NCBI GenBank assembly: GCA_014584575.1
Contig: JACTMP010000045.1
Coordinates: 1-64,000, forward strand
Direction of reading: 5' to 3'
DNA length: 64,000 nucleotides
Source: Chloroflexota bacterium
GTDB taxonomy: Bacteria > Chloroflexota > Anaerolineae > Promineifilales > Promineifilaceae
The position numbers and the translations under genes were made by a program. The notes beneath the pieces are model-generated. The model was not told the DNA's origin. It saw only the letters and a list, made by a program, of their open reading frames with translations, and searched no databases. The number at the start of each line of letters is the position of its first letter. Position 1 is the stretch's first letter. Shown here piece after piece: positions 24,544-31,417 of the stretch.

Positions 24544-25553
24544 AAGCGATTGTCTGGACAAAATACGGCCCGCCGGAAGTGCTGCAACTGCAAGAGGTAG
24601 CCACGCCGGCGCCAAATGAGAATGAAATTCTGATCAAAGTCCATGCCGCCACCGTCACGGCCGGGGATTGTGAAGCGCGTGATCTCAGCCTGGCGCCCAT
24701 GTTCCGGCTTCCTTTTCGGCTCTATTTCGGCTGGCGCAAGCCGCGCCGGATTACGATATTGGGGCAGGAGTTGGCCGGGGAAGTGGCGGCCATTGGCCGA
24801 ACGGCCGTTGGCGGGGCGGCCGTCGGCACAAACGCGACACAATTTCAGGTTGGCGACCCTGTGTTTGCCACCACCGGACTGCGGTTTGGCGCGTATGCCG
24901 AATTTGCCTGTCTGTCTGCGCGATCTGCTATGACACCGGTGTGGCCCAAACCGGCGAACATGAGCTATGAAGAGGCAGCCACCATCCCCACCGGCGGTCT
25001 GAACGCCATCCATTTTCTCAGAAAAGCAAAGGTGCAGTCTGGCGAGCGGGTGTTGATCAACGGGGCGGGTGGCAGTATTGGCACGTATGGGGTGCAGATT
25101 GCGAAGGCGTGGGGGGCGGAGGTTACGGCCGTAGAACACACCGACAAATTGGACATGCTGCGTTCCATAGGGGCCGATCACGTCATTGATTACACCCAGA
25201 AGGATTTCACCCAAATTGGCGAACGGTATGACGTGGTGATTGATGTGGTGGGCAAAAGTCCATTTGGGCGGACGGTACGCTGTTTGCGGGCAAACGGCCG
25301 TTACATTCTGGGCAACCCCACCATTTCCGGCATGTTCCGGGCGGCGTGGACAAACCGCACCACCGACAAACGGGTCATCTTTGAGGCAGCCAGTTACCAA
25401 CCGGAAGATGTGCGCGCTCTGCTGGGGTTAATTGAAGCGGGGCAAATCAAAGTGGTGATAGACCGGCGATACCCCTTAGCAGACACGGCCGTAGCCCACC
25501 GCTACGTGGAAACCGGGCAAAAACTGGGAAACGTGATCATCAGTGTGAGGTAG
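24540..25553 (+). CDS. Zinc-free MDR NAD(P)-dependent oxidoreductase, paralogue 3
   Basis: 337 residues, paralogous to the preceding gene (shared opening MKAIVWTKYGPPEVLQLQEVATP and shared VLINGAGGSIGTYGVQIAKAWGA, in part). An insertion rich in Ala/Gly/Val (IGRTAVGGAAVGTNA) in the GroES-like domain coincides with an ACGGCCGT octamer and a second GGCCGT. Starts within the ATGA overlap at 24540. Substrate unknown. Confidence 0.9.
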   Translation: MKAIVWTKYGPPEVLQLQEVATPAPNENEILIKVHAATVTAGDCEARDLSLAPMFRLPFRLYFGWRKPRRITILGQELAGEVAAIGRTAVGGAAVGTNATQFQVGDPVFATTGLRFGAYAEFACLSARSAMTPVWPKPANMSYEEAATIPTGGLNAIHFLRKAKVQSGERVLINGAGGSIGTYGVQIAKAWGAEVTAVEHTDKLDMLRSIGADHVIDYTQKDFTQIGERYDVVIDVVGKSPFGRTVRCLRANGRYILGNPTISGMFRAAWTNRTTDKRVIFEAASYQPEDVRALLGLIEAGQIKVVIDRRYPLADTAVAHRYVETGQKLGNVIISVR

Positions 25554-25829
25554 GATGGTAGAGGGGATACGGCCGTGATCGCTCTGCAATTGTGACGGCC
25601 GTGACCTGCACCATTCCCCGCCGGATTTTGCCGGGTAAACAGCCAGATAATGGTGAATACCCGGCAGTAATAGGCTGGGTATTCGCCCCAAAACAAGCCA
25701 TTGCCCTCCTGAAATAGCAGGGTATCATCTTCTTCAAAGAATACCCTGCAACAGGTGCAGGGTATTGAATAGTTGGCTGGCTTATAATAAAAGCAAATCC
25801 TGGTTCTAGGGTACACAGAGGAGGTTAAA
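25554..25829. promoter_or_regulatory. Intergenic region with three competing hairpin arms
   Basis: GCAGGGTAT (25718-25726), ATACCCTGC (25741-25749) and GCAGGGTATT (25757-25766) allow two mutually exclusive stem-loops. A TATAAT lies at 25783-25788 and GGAGG at 25820, just before the GTG start at 25830; no good -35 was seen. Two octamers occur at 25567 and 25594. Whether this is a transcribed switch or a double-sided terminator is open. Confidence 0.45.
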
Positions 25830-26423
25830 GTGGATTTTCGTGATGTTGTGTTGAAAAGACGTATTGTTCGCAATTTTACCGATGCGCCAGTCGCACCCGA
25901 AATCGTTGACCGCATTTTGGATCTGGCTCGCCATGCGCCAAGCGCTGGTTTCACTCAGGGACAGTCCTTTATTATTGTGTCACGACCAGAAATAAAACAA
26001 CGCATTGCAGAATTGTGTTCAGAGGAAGGTTATGTTGCTGCTGGCTTTGACCCATTCATCTCTAAAGCTCCTGTACTCTTGATTCCATGTACCAGTGAAG
26101 CGGCTTATCGTAAACGTTATAAAGAACCAGATAAAATGGGAGAGGATTCCACCGACGACTTAGGCTGGCCAATTCCATATTGGCATATGGATTTGGGATG
26201 CGCAATCATGCTGGTCCTATTGGCTACAGTTGATGAAGGACTTGCAGCAGGGTTTACTGGCGTATGGGATGTGCCTGCTCTACGCACTTTACTGGGAATT
26301 CCGGATGATGTTTCACCCGCCGGGGTTATACCCATTGGGTATCCAGCAAAAGACAAACCTTCCCCGTCACTGAAGCGCGGAAGAAAGCCAGCCAGCGAAT
26401 ATGTGCATCGTGAACATTGGTAA
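25830..26423 (+). CDS. Nitroreductase-family flavoprotein
   Basis: 197 residues of the FMN-dependent nitroreductase fold: FRDVVLKRRIVRNFTDAPV, DLARHAPSAGFTQGQSFIIVS and a C-terminal GVIPIGYPAKDKPSPSLKRGRKP. The family reduces nitro compounds, quinones or flavins with NAD(P)H. The start is a GTG at 25830 supported by GGAGG six bases upstream. Base composition is more AT-rich than neighbouring genes, and no ACGGCCGT octamer is present here or in most of the next gene, so this pair may be a recent import. Confidence 0.9.
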   Translation: MDFRDVVLKRRIVRNFTDAPVAPEIVDRILDLARHAPSAGFTQGQSFIIVSRPEIKQRIAELCSEEGYVAAGFDPFISKAPVLLIPCTSEAAYRKRYKEPDKMGEDSTDDLGWPIPYWHMDLGCAIMLVLLATVDEGLAAGFTGVWDVPALRTLLGIPDDVSPAGVIPIGYPAKDKPSPSLKRGRKPASEYVHREHW

Positions 26424-26442
26424 GATTTGTACCATTCAAAAT

Positions 26443-27147
26443 GTGAACATTTACGATACCGATTACATCGAACAACTCTTTGATGAAATGTCCCAAACAT
26501 ACGATAGGGTAAACAACCTGTCATCATTTGGGTTTTCCGAGCGTTGGCGGAAACAATTCGTCAAATCTGTTCACATCAGACCAGGTATGACGGTGTGTGA
26601 TTTGATGTGTGGCATGGGAGAATGTTGGCTGGCGCTTGCTGCTTCGCTTGGTCCTCAGGGGCAGGTGATGGCGCTCGATATGTCCCAGGGAATGTTGAAC
26701 GGCGCTGAACGGCGTAAGGCCCGGTTCCCTGACCTGAATATCCAGTTGCTTAAACAAGACGTTCTGGAAAGCACACTCCCTGATGCCTGCGCCGACGCCC
26801 TCATTTGCAGCTTTGGCCTGAAAACGCTAACAGACGCCCAAAAAGAACAACTGGCCGCAGAAATCAAGCGACTGTTAAAACCAGGAGGCACCTTTGCCCT
26901 GGTCGAAATCTCTGTGCCCAATGGCTGGCTTTTTAAAGGTTTGTATATGTTTTATTTGCAACGTATCGTCCCGATTATTGGGCGACTGTTGCTCGGCAAC
27001 CCGGACAACTACCGGATGTTAGGCATATACACCGAACAATTTGGCGACTGCCGGGGCATGATGACCGCCCTGGTTAATCAGGGGTTGCAAGTAGAATATC
27101 ATCAATACTTTTATGGCTGTGCCACGGCCGTCAGTGGTGTAAAATAG
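26443..27147 (+). CDS. Class I SAM-dependent methyltransferase (UbiE-like)
   Basis: About 234 residues. The SAM site is DLMCGMGECWLALA, followed by ALDMSQGML, and CSFGLKTLTDAQ and RLLKPGGTFALVEIS, the order expected of a Rossmann methyltransferase of the UbiE/COQ5 type. Substrate unknown. The start is uncertain: a GTG at 26443 gives VNIYDTDYIEQLFDEMS, the form I expect for homologues, while an ATG at 26401 would overlap the nitroreductase gene by 23 bases. Neither has a clear ribosome site. Confidence 0.85.
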   Translation: MNIYDTDYIEQLFDEMSQTYDRVNNLSSFGFSERWRKQFVKSVHIRPGMTVCDLMCGMGECWLALAASLGPQGQVMALDMSQGMLNGAERRKARFPDLNIQLLKQDVLESTLPDACADALICSFGLKTLTDAQKEQLAAEIKRLLKPGGTFALVEISVPNGWLFKGLYMFYLQRIVPIIGRLLLGNPDNYRMLGIYTEQFGDCRGMMTALVNQGLQVEYHQYFYGCATAVSGVK

Positions 27148-27217
27148 TGAGCTTTGAGGAGCGACGGCCGTAGCCCACTATGGCGCATATGGCCATCATT
27201 AAACGAAAAGACAACTC

Positions 27218-27598
27218 ATGCACTATACAACCCCTCCTGATCAGCAAGCCTATAACCAACAGGTGTGGCATCTGGTTCGCCAGGTGCCGTATGGTAAGGT
27301 TGTCACCTACGGCCAGATCGCGCAACTGATCCCACTGCCGGCGGGTATTGACCCTGATGAATACAAAGCCTTCGGCGCACGCTGGGTTGGCGAGGCCATG
27401 GCCGCCTGCCCTGCCGACGTGCCCTGGCAGCGGGTCATCAATGCGCAGGGCAAAATTAGCCCCAGGCCCGGCGCACAAACGCAGCGACAACTGTTAGAGG
27501 CAGAGGGGATCGTCTTTGTGAAAGACAAGGTAGAGTTGAAGCTGTACCAATGGTATCCCGGCCAGGACGATGAACCCCGGCAGGCTAAATTGTTTTAG
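27218..27598 (+). CDS. Alkyltransferase-like protein (ATL, MGMT family without catalytic Cys)
   Basis: 126 residues of the methylguanine-methyltransferase C-terminal fold: VWHLVRQVPYGKVVTYGQIAQL, FGARWVGEAMAA, then VPWQRVINAQGKI. The position of the catalytic PCHR motif is PWQR, with tryptophan replacing cysteine, the mark of ATL proteins. These bind O6-alkylguanine and hand lesions to nucleotide excision repair rather than dealkylating them. The C-terminal tail (residues 105-126) is longer than in E. coli Atl. ATG at 27218. It ends just before a cimA fragment on the other strand. Confidence 0.88.
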   Translation: MHYTTPPDQQAYNQQVWHLVRQVPYGKVVTYGQIAQLIPLPAGIDPDEYKAFGARWVGEAMAACPADVPWQRVINAQGKISPRPGAQTQRQLLEAEGIVFVKDKVELKLYQWYPGQDDEPRQAKLF

Positions 27599-27599
27599 C

Positions 27600-27744
27600 C
27601 TATTTCCCGCTCAACAACGCATACTCCATACTGCCCGTCAATGCCTGCCAGCTTGCTTCGATGATGTTGGTGCTGGCCCCCACCGTTGACCATGTTTTGT
27701 TGCCCAGGCGGGTGTCAATGAGAACGCGGGTGGTCGCGGCCGTG
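27600..27744 (-). pseudogene. Truncated duplicate of the cimA 3' end
   Basis: About 145 bp matching the last 48 codons of cimA (28459-28603) with roughly ten mismatches by eye (about 93% identity), including the shared stop codon. Similarity stops at GCGGCCGTG. The rest of the small reading frame (to 27794) shows no homology. With the toxin-antitoxin pair lying between it and the intact cimA, it is a direct repeat flanking an insertion. Confidence 0.85.
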
Positions 27745-27810
27745 ACCAAATCAGCCAGATTACCATCACCAATCATCATCACATTAGCAGTCATCGTGTT
27801 GTTTGTTCAC

Positions 27811-27839
27811 TTGTATACTCGTATCCTTTAGAATACAAT
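27811..27839 (+). promoter_or_regulatory. Promoter of the toxin-antitoxin pair, possibly leaderless
   Basis: TTGTAT and TACAAT spaced by 17 bp. The -10 ends six bases before the ATG at 27846, so transcription would begin at or next to the start codon. GTATAC and GTAT...ATAC short dyads between the elements could bind the antitoxin. Confidence 0.6.
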
Positions 27840-27845
27840 GCGATT

Positions 27846-28136
27846 ATGATCGAGATTCGCCAGACAGAGGTCTACGCTAACTGGTTTGCTAAATTGCGTG
27901 ACCGTCAGGCAAAAGCCCGCATTGACACCCGTATCCGCCGCCTTTCATTAGGTAATCCGGACGATGTCAAACCGGTCGGCGAAGGTGTCTCTGAACTGCG
28001 TCTGGATTACGGCCCCGGCTATCGTGTCTACTTTGTTCAGCGTGGCCCTTTGCTTATTATTCTCCTCGCGGGAGGGGATAAAAGTACACAAAGCCGCGAT
28101 ATTCAGACCGCGATTGAGTTAGCGCGGCAACTGTGA
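27846..28136 (+). CDS. RelE/HigB-like (Gp49 family) toxin of a type II toxin-antitoxin module
   Basis: 96 residues: YANWFAKLRDRQAKARIDTRIRRLSLGNPDDVKPVGEGVSELRLDYGPGYRVYF contains the conserved GVSELR.DYGPGYRVYF block of the addiction-module killer/Gp49 family, RelE-fold mRNA interferases. Toxin-first order with the antidote gene ten bases downstream is normal for this family. The ATG at 27846 has no ribosome site and lies six bases after the -10. Confidence 0.93.
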   Translation: MIEIRQTEVYANWFAKLRDRQAKARIDTRIRRLSLGNPDDVKPVGEGVSELRLDYGPGYRVYFVQRGPLLIILLAGGDKSTQSRDIQTAIELARQL

Positions 28137-28146
28137 GGTAGGAAAA

Positions 28147-28443
28147 ATGATAGATAACAAACTGCAAACACAACCCTGGGATGCGGCCGATCACCTCGAA
28201 AATGACGAGGATATGATTGCCTATTTAGATGCAGCGTTAGAAGACGGGGATCCCAGTCTGATCGTGGCCGTTCTGGGAGACATTGCCCGTGCCAGAGGTA
28301 TGACGCATATCGCTCGCAGTACAGGTTTGGGGCGCGAAAGTCTATACAAGGCACTCTCCCCAACTGGCAACCCGGAATTTGCCACGATTCTTAAAGTGGT
28401 GCGGGCGCTTGGCTTACAGTTCCACGTTCAAGCATCAGGCTAA
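28147..28443 (+). CDS. HigA-like addiction-module antidote protein
   Basis: 98 residues: LENDEDMIAYLDAALEDGDPSLIVAVLGDIARARGMTHIARSTGLGRESLYKALSPTGNPEFATILKVVRALGL (in part) is the typical putative addiction-module antidote with a Cro-like helix-turn-helix. It neutralises the toxin encoded just before it and probably represses the promoter at 27811. AGGAAAAATG gives a ribosome site. It is convergent with cimA, 15 bases away. Confidence 0.93.
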   Translation: MIDNKLQTQPWDAADHLENDEDMIAYLDAALEDGDPSLIVAVLGDIARARGMTHIARSTGLGRESLYKALSPTGNPEFATILKVVRALGLQFHVQASG

Positions 28444-28458
28444 GGGCACATAACTTCC

Positions 28459-30021
28459 CTATTTCCCGCTCAACAGCGCATACTCCATACTGTCCGTCAA
28501 CGCCTGCCAACTTGCTTCGATGATGTTGGTGCTGGCGCCGACCGTTGACCAGCTTTTGTTGCCCAGGCGGGTGTCAATGAGGACGCGGGTGGTGGCGGCC
28601 GTGGCATTTTCCCCATCCAGAATGCGCACTTTGTAATCTGCCAGTTTTACGCCGCTGAGGGTGGGGTAAACATCTACCAATGCCTTACGCAGGGCGGCGT
28701 CCAGGGCGTTCACCGGGCCATTGCCTTCGGCGACGGTGTGCATCCGTTTGGGGCCGACGCGCACTTTGACGATGGCTTCGGCGTTCAGGCCACGGCCGCG
28801 CCGCTGCTGCACATTCACCGAATAATCAATCACCTCAAACGGGGGCACGTAGGCGGGATGGGTGCGGCGCAGCATCAGTTCTACCGACGCTTCGGCCCCT
28901 TCAAAGGTGAAGCCGCCCGCTTCCAACTGCTTGATCTGCTCCAACACGCCGCGCAAATCCAGCCCCTCGGTGCTGATGCCAAATTGGGCGGCCTTGTCCA
29001 CCAGGTTGCCCCGACCCGATAGCTCGGAGACGACACTGCGCTGCTGGTTACCCACCAGGGTTGGCTCGATGTGCTGGTAGCTGAGTGGGTTTTTGAGCAT
29101 GGCGGCCACGTGAATGCCCCCTTTGTGGGCAAACGCGCTTTGGCCGACAAAGGGTTGGTGGTCATCCAGTTCCAGGTTGGCAACCTCCGCCACGTAGCGC
29201 GAAAGTTCGGTCAGCCGCCGCAACTGCTCGTCGCGGACGCAGTCGTACCCCATTTTGAGCTGCAAATCGGGGATGATGCTGCACAGGTTGGCGTTGGCTA
29301 CGCGCTCGCCGTAGCCGTTGATGGTGCCCTGAACCTGGGTTGCGCCCAGGCGCACGGCCGTCAGCGTATTCGCCACCGCGCACTCCCCATCATCATGGGT
29401 ATGAATGCCAATCGCCACCTTTGGCCCCAACTCCTCGCGCACGTTGCGGATGATTTCCTCGATTTCCCAGGGCAGCGTGCCGCCGTTGGTGTCACACAAA
29501 ACCACACTGTCCGCGCCGTTGACGGCCGCCGCCTTCAACGTGGCGGTGGCATATTCCGGGTTCGCCTTGTAGCCATCGAAGAAATGTTCGGCGTCATAGA
29601 CCAGTTCTTTGTTATGGCTTTTGCAGTAGGCCACGCTCTCGCCAATCATCGCCAGGTTTTCTTCCAGGCTGACTTCTAAAACGTCGGTGACGTGCAAATC
29701 CCAACTTTTGCCCACCAGGGTGATGACCGGTGTGTTGGCCTCAATCAGCAGGCGCAAATTGGCATCTTCAACGGCCGTCACCCCCTTGCGCCGGGTGCTG
29801 CCAAAGGCGGCAATTTTGGCATGTTGCCACTCCATGTTGGCCGCCCGTTGGAAAAATTCAATATCCTTGGGATTCGATCCCGGCCAGCCACCCTCGATGT
29901 AATCAATGCCAAATTCATCCAGCTTCTTGGCAATTTTGAGCTTGTCGTCCAGCGACAAAGAGATTCCCTCGCGCTGTGTCCCGTCCCGTAGTGTCGTGTC
30001 ATAAAGGAAGATTTTGGTCAT
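28459..30021 (-). CDS. cimA: (R)-citramalate synthase
   Basis: 520 residues, normal for CimA, which condenses pyruvate and acetyl-CoA to citramalate, the first step of the threonine-independent isoleucine route. Seen: YDTTLRDGTQREGISLSLDDKLKIA at the N-terminus, the IEGGWPGSNPKD stretch diagnostic for CimA over LeuA, the metal-binding HTHDD motif (IGIHTHDDGECAVA), and a C-terminal LeuA-type allosteric domain (about 390-515). It is the last gene of the minus-strand branched-chain cluster; LeuCD encoded upstream would also isomerise citramalate. Its last 48 codons are duplicated at 27600. Confidence 0.96.
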   Translation of the reverse strand: MTKIFLYDTTLRDGTQREGISLSLDDKLKIAKKLDEFGIDYIEGGWPGSNPKDIEFFQRAANMEWQHAKIAAFGSTRRKGVTAVEDANLRLLIEANTPVITLVGKSWDLHVTDVLEVSLEENLAMIGESVAYCKSHNKELVYDAEHFFDGYKANPEYATATLKAAAVNGADSVVLCDTNGGTLPWEIEEIIRNVREELGPKVAIGIHTHDDGECAVANTLTAVRLGATQVQGTINGYGERVANANLCSIIPDLQLKMGYDCVRDEQLRRLTELSRYVAEVANLELDDHQPFVGQSAFAHKGGIHVAAMLKNPLSYQHIEPTLVGNQQRSVVSELSGRGNLVDKAAQFGISTEGLDLRGVLEQIKQLEAGGFTFEGAEASVELMLRRTHPAYVPPFEVIDYSVNVQQRRGRGLNAEAIVKVRVGPKRMHTVAEGNGPVNALDAALRKALVDVYPTLSGVKLADYKVRILDGENATAATTRVLIDTRLGNKSWSTVGASTNIIEASWQALTDSMEYALLSGK

Positions 30022-30037
30022 GGTTTGTCCCGAAAAT

Positions 30038-30099
30038 AATCAAAGATTACGCAGATTGCGCAGATTTGTTAATCGGTGAAATCTGCGTAATCTTTGATT
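30038..30099. repeat. Inverted repeat between leuD and cimA
   Basis: AATCAAAGATTACGCAGAT (30038) and ATCTGCGTAATCTTTGATT (30081) are perfect 19-bp arms, with a short direct GCAGATT repetition in the loop. No T-run. Confidence 0.8.
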
Positions 30100-30126
30100 T
30101 TCATCTGTCGTGGTGGGCTAATGTTA

Positions 30127-30735
30127 TCATCCAGAAGTATTGACTCTTGCCGGAAATGCTGCTTCGTATTCGGCGATGCGTGTTTCCTGCTTGAGCAGGT
30201 AACCCAATTGATCCAGCCCTTCGAGCAGGCAGGTTTTGCTGAAGGCGTCAATGGGGAAGGGGACGGCACGGCCGTCCGGCAACACCACCGTCTGTTTTGC
30301 CAGATCAATTGTCACCTGGGTTGTCGGGTCTTCCTCCACCAGGCTGAGGAGTTGGCGGTGGGTGGCTTCGTCTACGATGACGGGCAGCAGGCCGTTCTTG
30401 AGCGAGTTATTGCGGAAAATGTCGGCGAAACTGGTGCTGATCACGGCCGTGAAGCCATAATCCATCAACGACCACGGCGCATGTTCCCGGCTGGAACCAC
30501 AGCCAAAATTGTCACCTGCCAGCAAAATGTTGGCCCCCTGCGCTTCCGGCCGGTTCAGGGCAAAATCAGGGTTGGGCGACCCATCCTCCCGGTAACGCCA
30601 ATGGTAAAACAGATTTTGGCCCAACCCTTGTTTGCTGATCGTCTTCAAAAATTGCGCCGGAATAATCTGGTCGGTATCAATGTTCTCTATCGGAATGGCC
30701 ACCAGGTGGCTGGTTAAAGTCGTAAATGCTTGCAT
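30127..30735 (-). CDS. leuD: 3-isopropylmalate dehydratase small subunit
   Basis: 202 residues, the usual LeuD size. NIDTDQIIPAQFLKTI near the N-terminus and LLAGDNFGCGSSREHAPWSL in the middle are the swivelling aconitase-domain signatures. Works with LeuC to isomerise 2-isopropylmalate (leucine) and probably citramalate (isoleucine). GGAG lies six bases before the ATG at 30735. Within the minus-strand cluster it is separated from leuC by an unknown gene. Confidence 0.96.
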   Translation of the reverse strand: MQAFTTLTSHLVAIPIENIDTDQIIPAQFLKTISKQGLGQNLFYHWRYREDGSPNPDFALNRPEAQGANILLAGDNFGCGSSREHAPWSLMDYGFTAVISTSFADIFRNNSLKNGLLPVIVDEATHRQLLSLVEEDPTTQVTIDLAKQTVVLPDGRAVPFPIDAFSKTCLLEGLDQLGYLLKQETRIAEYEAAFPARVNTSG

Positions 30736-30746
30736 GGTTGTCTCCA

Positions 30747-30903
30747 GAGAGATTTGGAGATTTGGAGATTGAGAGATTATCTGTAGATCGAAGCGGAGTT
30801 CGCATCCTCAGATGCGAACCGGTGTGCATCTGAGGATGCACACTCCTCTCATTGCGGTCAACTGATTATGCAATCTCCTAATCACCTAATCTCCCAATCT
30901 CCA
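30747..30903. repeat. Family B copy 3 nested inside a family D inverted repeat
   Basis: Outer GGAGATTTGGAGATTGAGAG and CAATCTCC/CCTAATC tracts (family D) enclose GTAGATCGAAGCGGAGTTCG, CATCCTCAGATG and TGCATCTGAGGATGCA (family B, 30781-30870). The right arm supplies the stop codon of the unknown gene at 30878. Confidence 0.75.
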
Positions 30904-31369
30904 TCTTCCAATGATGATAAATCCTGCCTTTCAACTGCGCCGACGGCCGTGCCATCGCCACTTTGATCACCCCATCCTCTTCCAACGATTGCAGGAATTC
31001 CAGTTGAAACCAATCGGTCAGCCAGGCGCCGTCCTGAAAAAAGTTGGGGGAGTGGCAGAGCAAACGGCCGTACCGCTCCACCTGCACTTCCCGTACCAAC
31101 GTGCGCAGCCCCACGTGGGCCAGCGCTTCCTTTTTCAGGTGGTATTTGTTCAGGCCGAGCAAGGGGATATGGACACGGCCGTAGCTGGCGCGATACACCT
31201 CATCGGCCACCGGAATCTCCTCCCGCGTCACGCCCAACAGATCGCCCACGCGGAAACGGGACAGGTCGCCAATCAACACCAGCGCCGCCGCCTCATCCAC
31301 CTGCGTCAGCAGTTGCTTCACAAATTCTACCGCCAGTTTCACGTCAACCTGATAGGAGGGGTTTTGCAT
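30878..31369 (-). CDS. Unknown protein encoded between leuC and leuD
   Basis: 163 residues, soluble, no signal or membrane segment: a helical N-terminus (VKLAVEFVKQLLTQVDEAAALVLIGDLSRF), then a mixed region with RVGDLLGVTREEIPV and RYGRLLCHSPNFFQDGAWLTDWFQLEFLQSLEEDGV. I do not recognise a family. Intact reading frame, octamer content and position within the leucine cluster favour a real gene. The final residues (MEIGRLGD) are encoded by the family D repeat, so the native C-terminus may have been altered. Confidence 0.75.
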   Translation of the reverse strand: MQNPSYQVDVKLAVEFVKQLLTQVDEAAALVLIGDLSRFRVGDLLGVTREEIPVADEVYRASYGRVHIPLLGLNKYHLKKEALAHVGLRTLVREVQVERYGRLLCHSPNFFQDGAWLTDWFQLEFLQSLEEDGVIKVAMARPSAQLKGRIYHHWKMEIGRLGD

Positions 31370-31379
31370 GGAGTTTCCT

Positions 31380-31417
31380 TTCGGTAATCGGTAATCGGTA
31401 GACCAACCGATTACAAA
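31380..31417. repeat. GGTAATC repeat tract
   Basis: GGTAATCGGTAATCGGT followed by ACCGATTAC, a short hairpin between leuC and the unknown gene; same family as at 13.3 and 45.2 kb. Confidence 0.75.

Noticed and set aside
27600-27794. 64-codon minus-strand frame as a real gene
   Set aside because: Its last 48 codons are a copy of the cimA 3' end and the first part has no homology or ribosome site; treated as a pseudogene fragment.
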